NCBI GenBank assembly: GCA_019426215.1
Contig: CM033394.1
Coordinates: 47,986,423 to 48,050,422 of the forward strand
DNA length: 64,000 bases
Reading direction: 5' to 3'
DNA from: Buddleja alternifolia
Taxonomy: Eukaryota; Streptophyta; Magnoliopsida; Lamiales; Scrophulariaceae
Of this stretch, positions 22,451 to 34,726 are shown piece by piece. Every line of letters begins with the position of its first letter. Positions within the stretch are counted from its first letter, which is position 1. Below the pieces are notes generated by a model. That model saw only the letters and a list, made by a program, of their open reading frames with translations, was not told where the DNA came from and made no database searches. The translations under genes and the position numbers were made by a program.

Positions 22451-22632
22451 AGAAGTATTGATAGGCTTATACATTGTGATGTCAACATTTGACTTGTGAC
22501 TTGTCATATTCTCATTCATAGGGTCTGGAATTCATCTAAGCATAAAATGTCTCACCGAAAACTAGTAAAACTAAACTATTTAAATGTTTTTGTTCCAATT
22601 ACCAATAAAGGGTAAGAAATAAATAAACTCAC

Positions 22633-23685
22633 AATGTTCCTGCTATGGCTGTGCTAATATGACTTCTATCTCCTTCGAAAGACCTCGCCAACCCAAAACA
22701 GCAATTTTAGCATGTGGTCTCGAGTCTAAGAGAATATTGCTTGCTTTTATGTCTCTATGAATAATTCGTGTTTTTGTATTCTCGTGGAGGTAAGCCAAAC
22801 CCCTGGTTGTTCCTATAATTATCTCGAATCTCTTCTCCCAACTTAGAGCTTTGCCTTTGTCCGAATCTATCAATCGATGGATAAAAATTACACTTATGAA
22901 ACAACCTTATAAAAATCAAAAAGTGATTCCAATTCTAAACCAAAAACATATCACTCACCAAAGATGAAACGATCTAGGCTCATGTTTGGCAAAAATTCAT
23001 AAACAAGAAGACTTTCGGGTCTCGAGCAACTACACCCCAACAACCTGACTAGATTGTTGTGCCCGACACTGCTAATAATGTTTATTTCATTGTAGAAATC
23101 TGCTGATCTATTTTTGTTAAAGAAAAGCCTCTTTACAACAATGTCTCGTCCATCTGCCAAAACCCCCTGCAATAAATTTCTTTTTCTAGTTTAAGACATC
23201 AATGTGCATATATAGCTAGATAATATATATTGGCATCTACAGGTGCATTCTTGGTCAGATTAAAAAAATCCTAGACACTCATCTGTGGAAGTCCACATAT
23301 GGACCCCATGTAATGGGTTACTTCAGAAGCGGAGCTGGGGCAATGGGGGAAGTCGTCTCCCCTCAACTTCTAAAAAATTATATTTTTAGCCTACAATTTT
23401 TTTATTTTTTAAATTTTGTCCCTCCAAAACCAAAAAATATCAAGTTTTCTCCATTTTTTATTATTCCCTCCCCTGGATATAAAACCCGAGCTCCATACCT
23501 GGGTGACTTGGATCGCTCACAATCTCCGTGCCTCAAGTGCTACCCCATTTTATATAATTGTGTACCTTATATACTGTGCCAAATCCGCCATGCCTAATCT
23601 TGTTGGCTTCATCAAAAGAAGCAGTGGCTTTTTCAAGAGTGGAATATTTGAAGTTCAAACTGCTATCATGAAGGGTTTTCACTAA
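22633..23685 (-). pseudogene. CRK-D: truncated kinase pseudogene (exons 3-5)
   Basis: Exon 5 (22633-22866), exon 4 (22959-23166) and part of exon 3 (23566 to about 23685) are colinear with CRK-B and CRK-C, with splice sites in place. Exon 4 keeps the VKRLFF lysine but has lost one codon. Exon 5 keeps HRDIKASN. A one-base deletion near 22699 (gctgattttggg to gctgttttggg on the minus strand) shifts the frame at the DFG motif. The glycine loop in exon 3 reads IRHGGFG instead of IGRGGFG. Exon 3 is cut at about 23685, where Copia-4 sequence begins, and exons 1, 2, 6 and 7 are absent. The intron at 23300-23530 contains an extra repeat-like insert (gcggagctgggg... and ...cccgagctcc). It is not functional. 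Confidence 0.88.
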
Positions 23686-23715
23686 TACAAACATAAAGAA
23701 GTTGATCCAATGCGA

Positions 23716-24736
23716 CAAGCCGGGACACTTTGCCCGCTGCCAACACTGATCAGCACCTCTCCATGCTCCAGCTTCCTACTTCGCTGCAGATCCTGATTCA
23801 TTACACAAACGTGAGCACTAGCTCCAGAATCACGTATCCACGAAGTGGAAAATACAATTATAGAACAATGGTTTCAAAAACAAAAAATTTCATATCTGGT
23901 GCACCTTTGCCAAAGTTTGGACACTCTCTCCTCCAATGCCCTAGCTCACTGCATTGAAGGCACCTATCCGTTTCCTTTGGTCCTTTGCTCTTCATCACTT
24001 TATGAGCTTTGCCCTTTCCTTTGTCTATCTTAACCTATAGACCCGGAGTACTAGTAGCTTTCTTAGTCTTCTTCTTCTTCTTCTTCTTCTTGGTTTTAGG
24101 CTTAGAAGTGATGACCAAGGCCGTCTCTTTTCCCTTTGCCTTCATTTGAGATTGTGCAGTATTCAGCTTGTTCATCAACCCAGCCAAGTTGCATTCTATC
24201 TCATTGCAGTTGAAGTTCATTACGAATTGGGAAAAGGAGTCTGGAAGTGACTGCAAGATGAGATCAGTTTGTAGTTGTGGGTCCATGTTGAAGTCGAAGG
24301 CCTCTAACCTCTCAATTTTCCAAAACAATTTTAAGACATGGTCCCCAACTTTTTCTCCTTCCTTCATCTTGGCTCTAAAGAGCTCTTTCGATATCTCATA
24401 CCGAGCAGTACGACTATGCTCACCATAGAGCTCCACCAAATGTGCCAAAATAGCCCTGGCTGAGACCATTTTGTTATGGGACCTCTGCAATTCATTTGTC
24501 ATTGAGCCTAGCATGTACCCACGAACCCAGACGTCGTCTTTGACCCATTTCTCATGAGCCGCAACTTTCTCCTCATTAGCACGTGTCCTTATGGGCGCGG
24601 TTGGGATATCAGTATCCAATACATACCCCATTGACTCCATATTGAGGATTATCCTCAAGTTTCGGAGCCAGTCCACATAGTTAAGACAAGTCAAAGTGTT
24701 CTTTTCAAGCAATACAGATAGCGGGTTGATAGTCAT
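23716..24736 (-). pseudogene. Copia-4 gag and truncated protease
   Basis: The 233-residue frame from 24736 to 24035 is a copia gag (UBN2 type) with features such as YVDWLRNLR and LQSLPDSF...FVMNF. A lysine run is encoded by a TTC repeat near 24068-24090. Downstream, in another frame, come zinc-knuckle and protease pieces. The protease signature DSGASAHV is readable near 23810-23835, and the segment runs to about 23716. It is cut by the deletion junction. A frame change between gag and protease, plus the truncation, make it non-functional. Confidence 0.78.
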
Positions 24737-26503
24737 AGTGAGAAAGAGATAATAAGCAAATAACTGCAGACAAGTAAAAAGACTTGTTAGATTTTAGTGT
24801 AATTGTTGTTCCAAGTTTAAATTAAGTAAACTTGGTTCCCACTACATTTTTCGAAAAACCACACTCAAACTGTGGAATTCGGAAGTCATCATTGGAAGGC
24901 TTCGTAGTGGTGATTAAGTTCTTTAACTAGATTAATAGGTTGCAACCTTTTGCTGATATTTGGCCTAATTATTCTATTAAAGTGATGTCCAACATCAATC
25001 CATCAAATGGATGATTCAATCTCTTTGTCCATTATTCATCAAATCTCAAACCTGTTAACGATCTTATTGATTTATGAATAATTTAAGTTTAACCCACTGA
25101 CTTTCTATTAGCCTAACAATTGAATTTCACCTTGCAACCTTTTGCTGGTATTTGGGGTGAAATTTGTTTTCGACCAACAGCATTTCATGCACTTAGGAAA
25201 AATATATAATATATTTCAATATATAACCCTTATTGCTTAGGGACGATGTTATATATTAAATATCATTTTAATTTTTTTTAAGTTCAGTGGATGACAGGAT
25301 ACCTATAGTACTCTTTACTAACTTAATATTTTTCAAAGTGGGAGAATTTAATTATTTATTAGGTCTCACTTTGCACATTAATCCATTTTATATCATGCAT
25401 ATAAACATGAATTAGAATAAATAAATAGCAATCCTAGAAAGCTAACAACACATGATTCATGGACTATATTTCCCAGATTGAAACAAGCCAATGTTTCAAT
25501 CATAAAATAAAAAAGAAACTATACTATAGCTTCCAAAGCTCCTTCTTGAATCTCCTCGGCTCGACTTGAATTTCTCTTTTGGGCCTATTCTATTTCTATC
25601 TATTACATTCAAAATATTTTCAACTATACAAAATTTATCTAGAAAGAAAATAAAAATAGGATCAAAACGGCCTTTACAACCCATAAAAAAGAAACACAAT
25701 TTAAAAACGAGCCTAAGTCCATGAATCATGTTTCCCATCACATAACATGTCAAACATGATATTTTTCACATAACACACGAAAATCATATATGTTAATTTC
25801 TAATTAAATTCCAAATTTAATTATGTTTTCATATTCTTGAGGAAACCTATTTATTTAATCCTATTTGAAAATTCAACTTTAGTGAACTCCAGTTAATTTT
25901 CTAATAAAATCCAATTTTAATAAAAAATTAACTTCTAAGCTCATTAAATTAATTTCACAATAGATGTAATCTAATTTAATTCAAAATCCAACTTCAATTA
26001 ACATTAGATTTGATGAAAATAAATAAACTCTTATCAAGTAATTAATATTATTTATTTTTCCATTAAAATCCAATTTTAATCAAATTTAAATAATATATAT
26101 ATTATTTAATAAATAACCCGGGTCACTCATGGATCGACCCGGGTCCAATTGCAAAAACCCGTGTGTTAAAAACACACGGGTGGGCTCGTCCCGCAAGCCC
26201 AATTACAGCAGCGAGCCCATCACCCTTGGCGGCCCAACATCCGAGGGTAATGGCCTACGCGCGCACAGCGCTGCCTAACGGTGCCCGAGTCAAAGTTGTA
26301 ATTTGCAATTTTATTTATCCATAACATCAAAATTATGTAAAATCCAATTTTTATTAATTTCTAACGAACGAAAATAAATAATTCCTCAAGAACACATATA
26401 ACGCGAAATCCACATATCTAATCATGCATCATCAAAAAATCATAAATCATGCATAAATATCACATAATTACACATAATTTACATACGCCGAAACCCGCGA
26501 TTT
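24737..26503 (-). other. Copia-4 untranslated leader
   Basis: This is about 1.8 kb between the primer site and gag, AT-rich, with no convincing ORF. It holds repeated copies of a motif like ttgcaaccttttgctgatat (near 24940 and 25130). A strong hairpin lies at 26157-26181 (acccgtgtgt / acacacgggt). Similar motifs occur in the Copia-5 leader. Confidence 0.55.
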
Positions 26504-26516
26504 GGCTCTGATACCA
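26504..26516 (-). other. Copia-4 primer-binding site
   Basis: The minus strand reads tggtatcagagcc, one base from the LTR end at 26518. It is the canonical initiator tRNA-Met site. Confidence 0.85.
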
Positions 26517-26517
26517 C

Positions 26518-28078
26518 TGTTGGGGAAAAATAACCAAACGTAGCAAAAAACGGAATTTTAAATTTTTTTGCATTTTCCCCATAACAGGATCAATCCCGGG
26601 GTTTTGTCATACGTATGTACGATAAGGTAAAATAAACTTTACCTGTTGTAACGAAGTGGTTGATAATTCCTACGAACTTGAATTCTTCAATTCTTTGCGA
26701 AAATACTTCGGCTGAAACTATGATGATCCAAGCAGCCCAATTGTTCTACCTCTAAATTATCTCGCCGGAAAAAGTTGATTAAAAAAATCTTCCTCCTTTT
26801 CTTACTTGAAGTCGATGGCCAGAGAGAGAGAAGGGAGAGGAATTCTTTTCTTGTGGTGTTATGTAATGTAACTTATGACCTAGGCTTATAACTAATGTGA
26901 TATTTATATCACTTAAGTTATTACTTTGGGCTCAAATCAAGCCCATGTGACACGCCTACTAGCCGCCCCTTTAGGGCTTGTTGTGCCTCTTGGTGTATTA
27001 ATTTGAGCTTAGTGTAATCTAATATTTAATTAATTAACTTAATCCAATTAATTAATTCAATTAAATAATAAATTACTTATTTAATTAATTTTATTTCTCC
27101 AAGAAATATTATTAATTAAACCATAATTGAATTACCTTATTTCTTCAAATAATTAATTTCATTTATTTAATTTTAAGTATCCAATACTTAAAATTATACC
27201 ACAAGAAATATTCCATTTTTCCATTAACCTTTTTACACGTGACTCTTTAGGTTCATCAATATTTGGCAATGTGAGGATTCCATTGAATATGGGTCCCACC
27301 TAGCCAGTCAAGTAGTCCATATTTCAACCCAAATAAGAGGAAATGATTAGATCATTTTTACCTTTTCATTTGTAAATACCGTGTGAATATAAACTCTTTG
27401 TTTCCTTATTCCGGTCAAGTGAGAGTCATGATTTTTAATCAAACTCACTAACTTGACACTATGCTATATTTATAATAAGTTCAGACAAGTGAATGCTTTG
27501 GCCAAAGACTTTAAGATCTAACTTACTTATAAATGCATAGGATAATTCCTCGTTCACTTACGAGGAAACGAATCCTATCTTGGATACCAGTTAAGAATAC
27601 TACTTGCCCATTAGGTCGCAGTTCGAGGTTGACCCCACCAGTGGGTGAATTGGACCTAACTACTCTAATGACAAACCTAATGTCATTTACTGTCAAAGAG
27701 TGAAAAACCATGTGACAGAATCAATTCGAGTTATGTCTGAGTGCCACTATCTCCATCAGTACACCTATGATATAAGATCTTCACTACTTCCTAGCGATTG
27801 ATGGACACCTTTCTCGTCAAAACTTATATCATACAAGTCTTTGTGATTTCCAATGCCCAATTGAAATTTTTTGACTTCCAGACTTATTTAGTACGCAAGT
27901 ATCAATCTCTTCTACTGCCTTAAAGAGTTAACTATTGTGTTCATGGACTTATAGTTGGTTATAATATATAAATAAACAACTAAAATGCCTTTTATTAATT
28001 GATTAAAAATAATTACAATTTGATAATGTCCTATTATTTTCTAATCCTCCAGTGGCATTTGAGGACATTAACCTAACA
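26518..28078 (-). repeat. Copia-4 5' LTR
   Basis: It is 1561 bp, running from tgttggggaaa to ...acctaaca. It is distantly colinear with the Copia-5 LTR: both contain gagagtcatg with a-t-caaactcacta, gcccattaggtcgcag-like segments, and a closing gtggcatttgaggacat / ttggcatttgagggcat box. There is no partner LTR in the window. Confidence 0.8.
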
Positions 28079-29463
28079 CAAACATCACAATGAATAAAAT
28101 CAAAAGCATTAGAAAAAGAAATATCACTTTTATTGAAAGGTACCCTTGACTGTTTTGCTAAAGGGCAAATCATACAATCCACTTGTTGAATAGAATGCAA
28201 TTCAGGAATTACATCATTAGACGTTTGAGTTTATTACAAGATGTGTGGCCTAATCTATGATGCCACAGAATAGTGTTGTTTAAAGATGAAGCTACAAAAG
28301 AATGAGATGAAGGAAGGCTGACTTGAAGACAATACAAGCCATCCACTTAACTACCAATTGCCACAAGAGTCTTCAGCAAATGGTCCTGCATGAAGCAAGA
28401 TTTTGAGTTGATACTTATGAGAGAATTGGAATCTTGACACAATATACTTACTGACAACAGATTATGCTTGAAGGATGGAACATAGAGTACATTTTGTAAG
28501 GTGATGGATAGAGAAATAGGAATATTTCCAGTGTGTGTAATATAAGCAGTGGAACCATTAGAAAGGTGTACAGATTGAGGGTGTATAAGTTGAGTGGGGG
28601 ATTTTAGAAGGGAAAAACAATGAGTGATATGATCCGTAGCACCATTGTCTATAATCCATGTAACAAAAGGACTTGATATAGTAAGACAATGTATGATACC
28701 TACAAGATGTTGAGTATTCTCAGTTGATGAAGGAAGAGTGGGCTTATTTAGAAGAAGGCTAAGGAGTTGAGTGAGCTGATCATGTGTGAGTTGAGGAGTC
28801 TGGAGATGTGCAGTGACATTATTAACCTGAGACAAAGAAGATTGATCACATTGAGTATATGAACCCGTAACACTCATGGGATTGGAACCATTGGTTGACA
28901 CATTCTGCACCATATGTCCACTGTAACCAGTGTTGTTAGTGTTGGTTTTCTGAAAATTTCCTGAATTTCTCTTCTCTTTTGGCTTATAATTGGCAAGGAA
29001 GCCATGAATCTTGAAACATTTAGCCATCACATGTCCTGTTTTCTGGCAATGCTCACACCATAGACCTTGTTTCCCAGCATTGTTATAGGCCTTTTGTCCT
29101 TGATTGTTAGTTTCCATTTGATTGTTTCATTGCCTCTATCATGGTCATCATTTTGAAAACATGCTCTCCAGCATCCTCACCTTCAGTCATCTTTGTTCGG
29201 AAAAGATCTCTTGATATAAAATATCTGGCGGTCTTACCGCATTCCCCAAACAATTCATCCAAGTGAAGGATTATATCCCTCGCATCATCCATCTTATCAT
29301 GGGATCTTTGTAACTCAATGCACATGGAGCTTAAAATGTACACTCTTGCTCTATGGTTGTCACAACACCAGTCCCAACGAGCTAGGCAAACTTCATCACC
29401 TTCATCTCCTTCCAGGGATGGGAGGACAACCAACTTCCAACCATCCTTAACTATGTGAGCCAT
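28079..29463 (-). pseudogene. Copia-5 gag, protease and pre-integrase remnant
   Basis: Two frames cover gag: 29463-29107, with LQRSHDKMDDARDI similar to Copia-4 gag, and 29117-28347. The second contains a CCHC knuckle (CEHCQKTGHVMAKC), the protease signature WIIDNGATDHIT (usual S replaced by N) and VLYVPSFKHNLLSVS. After frame changes, CPLAKQSRVPF and FIHCDVC mark the pre-integrase and integrase start near 28090-28180. The frame then runs into the Copia-4 LTR. Multiple lesions make it inactive. Confidence 0.83.
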
Positions 29464-30913
29464 TCTATGTAGTTTGGTCCAGTAAGAACAGTATTCTCCA
29501 TCAGTTTTGATAGTAGTTTGGGAGACATTTTTGTTTTTGAGAGAGATAAGACAATTTATAACTGCAGAAAATAAACCAGACTTGATTAGATGATTGTAAC
29601 TAAACTATAACCAAGTTAAAATCAAGGACTTCGATTTATGACTTGGCTCCCACTACATTTTTCGAGATTCACACTCCCACTGTGAAAATCAGAAGTGATC
29701 GTTGTTTGTTACTTCGTAGTGGAGATTGATTTCTTTAATCAATGTAATGGATGGTAACCCTTTAACGATATTTGGTCCATTACTTAATTAAAGTGATGTC
29801 TAACATCAATCTATCCAATAGACGGTCCAATCTTCTTTTCCCATAATCCATCAAGACCGCAACCTTTTAATGATATTTAGGTTTGTGGACTATCTAAGTT
29901 AATTCCCACTAACACCTTTTAATCTAACATTTGAATTTCACCTTGCAACTCTTTAACGATATTTGGGGTGAAATATGTCTCGATTAAGGCATTTTAATGC
30001 ACTTCATGAAATCTCAGAATTGTGTCTTAATATATGACCCCCACTTACTGGGAAGATACCATGTATCAGATTCAATTCTTGATTTCATCAAGCTTAGTGG
30101 AGGGATTGGACGCCTAGCGCCCCTTTTAAAGCTTAGTATTATTTCGTTTGGCAGAATTAATGTTCTAAACATTTAATTATGTCTCACTTTACACATTATC
30201 ATTTTTATAGTGCAGGATTGGATTGTACATGCATTCTTACATCTAAAGAAACATGCATTGTAAACAATTAAACCATCACATGTATTCATGGGCTTTTCTA
30301 GAGGGCCCAAGCCAATGGGCCATAAGAGGAAAAAAAGAAAAACTATACTATTCTTCTTGTAGGGCTCCAAACACCTTTCCTTTTTGGATCGTCTTCTTCT
30401 TCAATGTCTATTCTAACTCTATCTATTACATAAGAATATGAACATCCTATACATAATTCTAAGAATAAAATTATTGGGCTCAAATCCGACCCGTACAACC
30501 CATAAAAGAAAATACATTCAAAAAGAAAAACCTAAGCCCATGAATAATGTCACAATCACATAATACATGCTCGCGATAAATAAAGCAATTATGTTGGTGA
30601 TTAAGATAATAATTCATTTGTCCAACTAATTAATTCTTGCAATAAAATTCCAAATTTTATTCAATTTTACAATAATAAACCATCTAGTGAGAATTTATTA
30701 TTTAAATAAATAAATTAATTACAATTCTCCAAGAATAATAAATTAATTATTTTATTCAAATAAATAATATTCAATAAAAACTAATTGGGCTCGATTTCAT
30801 CAAACTTAAATCACCATCCATTGGCCCATTTAAATTTAACGAGTTTGTATAATCATTGAATATGCATCCTCAATGGATGGCAAAGGCCTCATCAATAAAA
30901 TCTGTCCTCTCAC
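29464..30913 (-). other. Copia-5 untranslated leader
   Basis: AT-rich with no gene. It shares with the Copia-4 leader the block ctcccactacatttttcga and up to three copies of a caacYYtttaaYgatattt-like motif (near 29756, 29870 and 29951). The primer site beside the LTR is not recognisable (cctctcactattggg where gctctgataccactgttggg would be expected). Confidence 0.5.
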
Positions 30914-32553
30914 TATTGGGTTATGAACATAAAAACGCAGCGAAAATAAAATACCCACGGTGGATTCAACTTTGATTTCACATATTTAAATCATGTTGAG
31001 AAATATGTACCTTTTCTTTTTGGCGTAATTAAAAATTTCTGAACCAGCAACTTGATTCTTTTTGAAGTAGCAATAACGTCATTGCCTCTAAATCACCAAG
31101 CTGGAACCGAAAGCAAAAATCCCTTCTTTTTTTCTCCTCTTGGACGGCTAGAGAGATGAAAGAGAGGTGGAGAGTTCTAACTTGAAGAGAAAGTCACAAG
31201 TGAGGCTAGGGTTTAATTATTCACTAAGTAGTATATTTATATTACAACTATAATAATTAACCTAAGTAACTAAAGGATGGATGCCCAACTTAGACGTTTT
31301 TAATGCCCTCGGGCTTAGTCCAATTTGTGTATTTGTTTAATTAATTATTTAATTAATATAATTTTTCCAATAAATGCATCAATTAAATAACTAACTTACA
31401 CATGTTAATTCCATAATTAATTTCACTAGGAAATTAATTAACTTATTAACTTATTTACTTAATTAATAAGATCATCTAATGATCAATGAATTAATCACGA
31501 TATCAAATACCGAAAGATTTCTCTCAAGTCTTATTCCATGATTTTTACTTTACAATTCCTTTAAGTGCGGCTCTTTAGGTTCGTCTCAAAAGGCAATTGG
31601 GAGGAAACCAAAAGGATGTGGATACCACCTAGCCAGTCCCGTGGTCTACATCGTAGCCCAATTGAGATCGAATGTATAGAATCATTCCAAACCTTTCACG
31701 CTGTGAATACCGTACGAGTATAAACCCTTTATTCATTTGTCTCAATCAAGTGAGAGTCATGGTTTAGTCAAACTCACTAGACTTGACTATATGCTCAACT
31801 CATAATGAATCGAGGTTACTGAGTATACTTTTATGTCCAACATAAGTATCTCTAATGCTTTGGCCAAAGTCATTGACCTCACTCATTCATGACGGCATAT
31901 GATATTTTACTCATTCACTTATGAGAGATTAAATCCCATATTGCTAATCAGTTAAGATTGCTACTTGCCCATCAAGCCGCACTTCGAGGTCGACCCCACC
32001 AACGGGTGAAATGGATCTAACTACTCTAATCACAGACTTAATATCTCAAGCACATCTTCAACGTGTTTACTCAGGTCTAAGGTTCACCCGTACCTATCAC
32101 AACTTATCAGTTTTGTTATTGACTGTCATTGAGTGAAAACCCATGTGACGTAACTGATGCGAGTCGTGTTCGACGAACACACCAGTCTAACTGATGTGTC
32201 TATGATATAAGTTCCCACTATCATACTCATAGTGTTCGACTGGCACTCCCCTGTCAAAACTTACATCATACAAGTCTGTATCCAGTAATGATGTCGAGTC
32301 AATACTCTTTTTGACTTGCAAACCAATTTAGATATTAAAGATCAAACACTTCTAGTGCCATTCTCCCTAACCCGTAGGGAGTATAATGTTCGCCTTAATA
32401 TCTAGGACTAATTGTTGTTTGTTTAAACCTTACAAATGCCTATAAGAAACAACATCAAATGCCTTTTATTAAAACAAGAATGTTTAGATACAAACTAATG
32501 CCCTATAATTCTATCCTCTTATGGCATTGGCATTTGAGGGCATAACTCTAACA
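30914..32553 (-). repeat. Copia-5 5' LTR
   Basis: It is about 1640 bp. The right end ...ggcataactctaaca is clear. The left end near tattgggttatg is approximate because the neighbouring primer site is degraded. It shares conserved boxes with the Copia-4 LTR. Confidence 0.7.
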
Positions 32554-33155
32554 CTCACAGGTTTAAAAGTGTCATTCAAGCCCATCAAAAATTGCATAAG
32601 TTTTTGTTCTTCTTGCTGATCCTCCCATGCTTTCATAACATCGCTACAAGTGTTTGATTTACAGGTAGGAAGAGTGATCATTGCATCTAATTCATCCCAT
32701 AGTTGTTTCAACTTAGTATAATAAGACTCAATGTTCATGTTCTCTTGAATATATGCCGAAATAGCATTTCTTAAGCCATATATTCTAGATCATGTATTAC
32801 TTGAGAACCTTTTGTTTAAATTTGACCACATAATCGCTGCAGTACTCCCATGTAAGATTGATTTATCGATCTCTTTTGACACTGCACTAATTATCCAAGA
32901 TATAACCATATTATGGACTTGTTCCCACTGTGGGAGACTTGGATCATCTTCTGCAGGTTTTGGAATCGATCCATTCACAAAACCTAATTTGTTCTTACAT
33001 GATAGGGCTACTTCCATGGATCTAAGCCATGGAATGTAATTTGAAGCTCCTATCAGCGCTTGATTTACAAGCATCATACCGGCCATATCCGAATTTTGAA
33101 GATTCAAAGGTCCTGGCATATTCATACCTTGTAGGAAATTGTTGTTATGTGCCAT
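32554..33155 (-). pseudogene. Copia-6 gag fragment
   Basis: From 33155 the frame encodes a typical copia gag N-terminus (LVNQALIGASNYIPWLRSMEVAL, then HNMVISWIISAVSKEI...WSNLNKRF). It has a TGA near 32790. After it the frame resumes (YTKLKQLWDELDAMITLP..., LMQFLMGLNDTF), until the Copia-5 LTR begins at 32553. It is broken by the stop and the truncation. Confidence 0.83.
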
Positions 33156-33554
33156 TCGGAATCAGAAAAAACCCCAAGAAACCTCGATTTGAAGAGATAA
33201 ATTGAATCGATGAATCGCAGAAATGAAGACTCGATCAAAGCTAGGGTGAACTGGATCGAAATGCTCTGATACCATGTAAAAATGCTCAAGAATTTGCATA
33301 AATGTTCATCATTGTGATGAACTGATATTGAGATATGGAGGAGGAATTTCTTCTTCTGTATTAATTCTGTAAAAATGAAATTCAAGTCTTAAGATACAAG
33401 ACTTACACCTATTTATATCTATATCTAGAAAGCGTATAAAGTAAGCAGCTCAATTAGGAAAGCTTACTCACTCTCAACCAAAATAACAAACTCAGCAACT
33501 AATTAGCCTATTTACAAAAATACCCCTGACATATTCCTATAAATATTTTTAACA
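32554..33554 (-). mobile_element. Copia-6, 5' end of a short-LTR Ty1/copia element
   Basis: A 280-bp 5' LTR (33275-33554, tgtaaaaatg...tttttaaca) directly adjoins a primer site (tgctctgatacca at 33262-33274). Gag follows on the minus strand. Everything beyond mid-gag is replaced by Copia-5. It is the oldest of the three stacked elements by nesting order. Confidence 0.82.
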
Positions 33555-33705
33555 CTTATAAGCTCTATAAATTTGTTTGGTAATTTTTTTTAAAAAAACA
33601 ACTTATAAGATCAAAAAATAAGATGTTTGGGTCTTATAAGCTGTTTTTAAAAAAGTAATCTAACCCCACCTTTTTTTAAACATCTTATAAGCTCCTAAAT
33701 CATAT
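33555..33705. mobile_element. Small MITE-like palindromic repeat
   Basis: It contains four copies of the self-complementary cttataag (33555, about 33602, 33633 and 33684) and inverted flanks (ttataagctc and gagcttataag). It directly adjoins the Copia-6 LTR, so the retroelement probably inserted into it. Confidence 0.45.
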
Positions 33706-34605
33706 TATATAAATCAGAAGTATATTAATAAAGTCTAATATATTAGCTTATCACTTTCTCATCCTCGTCCACTTCTTATCTAGACGAGCTAGGGTTAGAT
33801 TGTAGATAACTTTTGCAATCTCATAGTTTGATATATTTGTGTAGGGCTTGTGCAACGACAATTGACCTTGTGGCGGGCGTGAAACGTGGTGTTTGCGTTG
33901 TTGTACGATATAAGGGTTTGAGTTACACATTTCTAAAAGTTACAACTTTTTAGCACAGTTTTAAACTTTCAATCCTAAAATTGGTATCAAAACTAAAGAC
34001 ACATGTTTGATTTCAAGAGATTCAATTATTGACAAGGGGATTGTTGGTATGTGCCGTAACAATTACCTTTGTGGCAACTCCCGATGAGAGGATTGTTGGT
34101 CGTGTTTTGCACGACTCCCCTAGTAGCGGAATCATATTTGAAACATGACACTTGGGCACATCTTAGTTGTACATATTGAATTTTTTCCTTCCTTTCTCTT
34201 GAACATAGACATGTTGATTTGAGTGAATTATGTAAGTCCTTGTATCTAATTTTAATTTGTATTCTTGATTCGTTCTTTATTCTTAAAGGATCATATTTCA
34301 ACATGTAGGTTGTCTTAGTCACTTAGAAAAATGGCTGTTTTTGTGCAATTTTATGGCAGTTGAAATCATGAAAAACAATACTATATATGATCATTTCCAT
34401 CAGACCAACAATACTATCGTAAACCTCGATCATTGGTTAAAAACATGTTATAAGATGCAATCAAAAGGTCGAATTTGAATGATCAAAGTTTTACACACAG
34501 ATACCAAATCTAAGTTAAAAACATGCTCCTCTATTAATTAGATTTAAATCTTCATTTTGTAACAGAATTTTTCTGTAGCTATATTTTCTTGGAATAATTT
34601 CCACA
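33706..34605. other. Intergenic, no gene seen
   Basis: AT-rich sequence downstream of CRK-B. Short ORFs (for example 34026-34322 minus) have no recognisable motif. A ttggtatcaaaac string at about 33979 recalls a retroelement primer site, but no LTR is evident. Confidence 0.4.
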
Positions 34606-34611
34606 TTTATT
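34606..34611 (-). terminator. Candidate polyadenylation signal of CRK-B
   Basis: AATAAA on the minus strand, about 120 bp downstream of the CRK-B stop codon. Its position and sequence fit, but there is no transcript evidence. Confidence 0.4.
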
Positions 34612-34726
34612 GATCAAATTGATGCTCTTGAGATCCACCCGGCCAAGCAAGATACAAAGCCTATGGATGTTTTGCTTCCCTTGTACACTAAATGACAAGC
34701 CACAAATACAGTCTACCAAATCAATG

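Larger units (their letters stand above)
23686..28078 (-). mobile_element. Copia-4, 5' half of a long-LTR Ty1/copia element
   Basis: The 5' LTR (26518-28078), primer site, long leader, gag and protease start are present. Integrase, RT, RNase H and the 3' LTR are missing, and the sequence stops abruptly in CRK-D exon 3 near 23685. Its LTR abuts Copia-5 coding sequence at 28079, so Copia-4 was inserted into Copia-5. Confidence 0.82.
28079..32553 (-). mobile_element. Copia-5, 5' half of a long-LTR Ty1/copia element
   Basis: The 5' LTR (30914-32553), leader, gag, protease and the start of integrase are present. The rest is replaced by Copia-4 at 28078. Its own LTR abuts Copia-6 gag at 32554, so Copia-5 was inserted into Copia-6. 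The family is related to Copia-4. Confidence 0.8.

Noticed and set aside
33970..33995. ttggtatcaaaac as a retroelement primer site
   Set aside because: No LTR end adjoins it and no retroelement frame follows on the plus strand.
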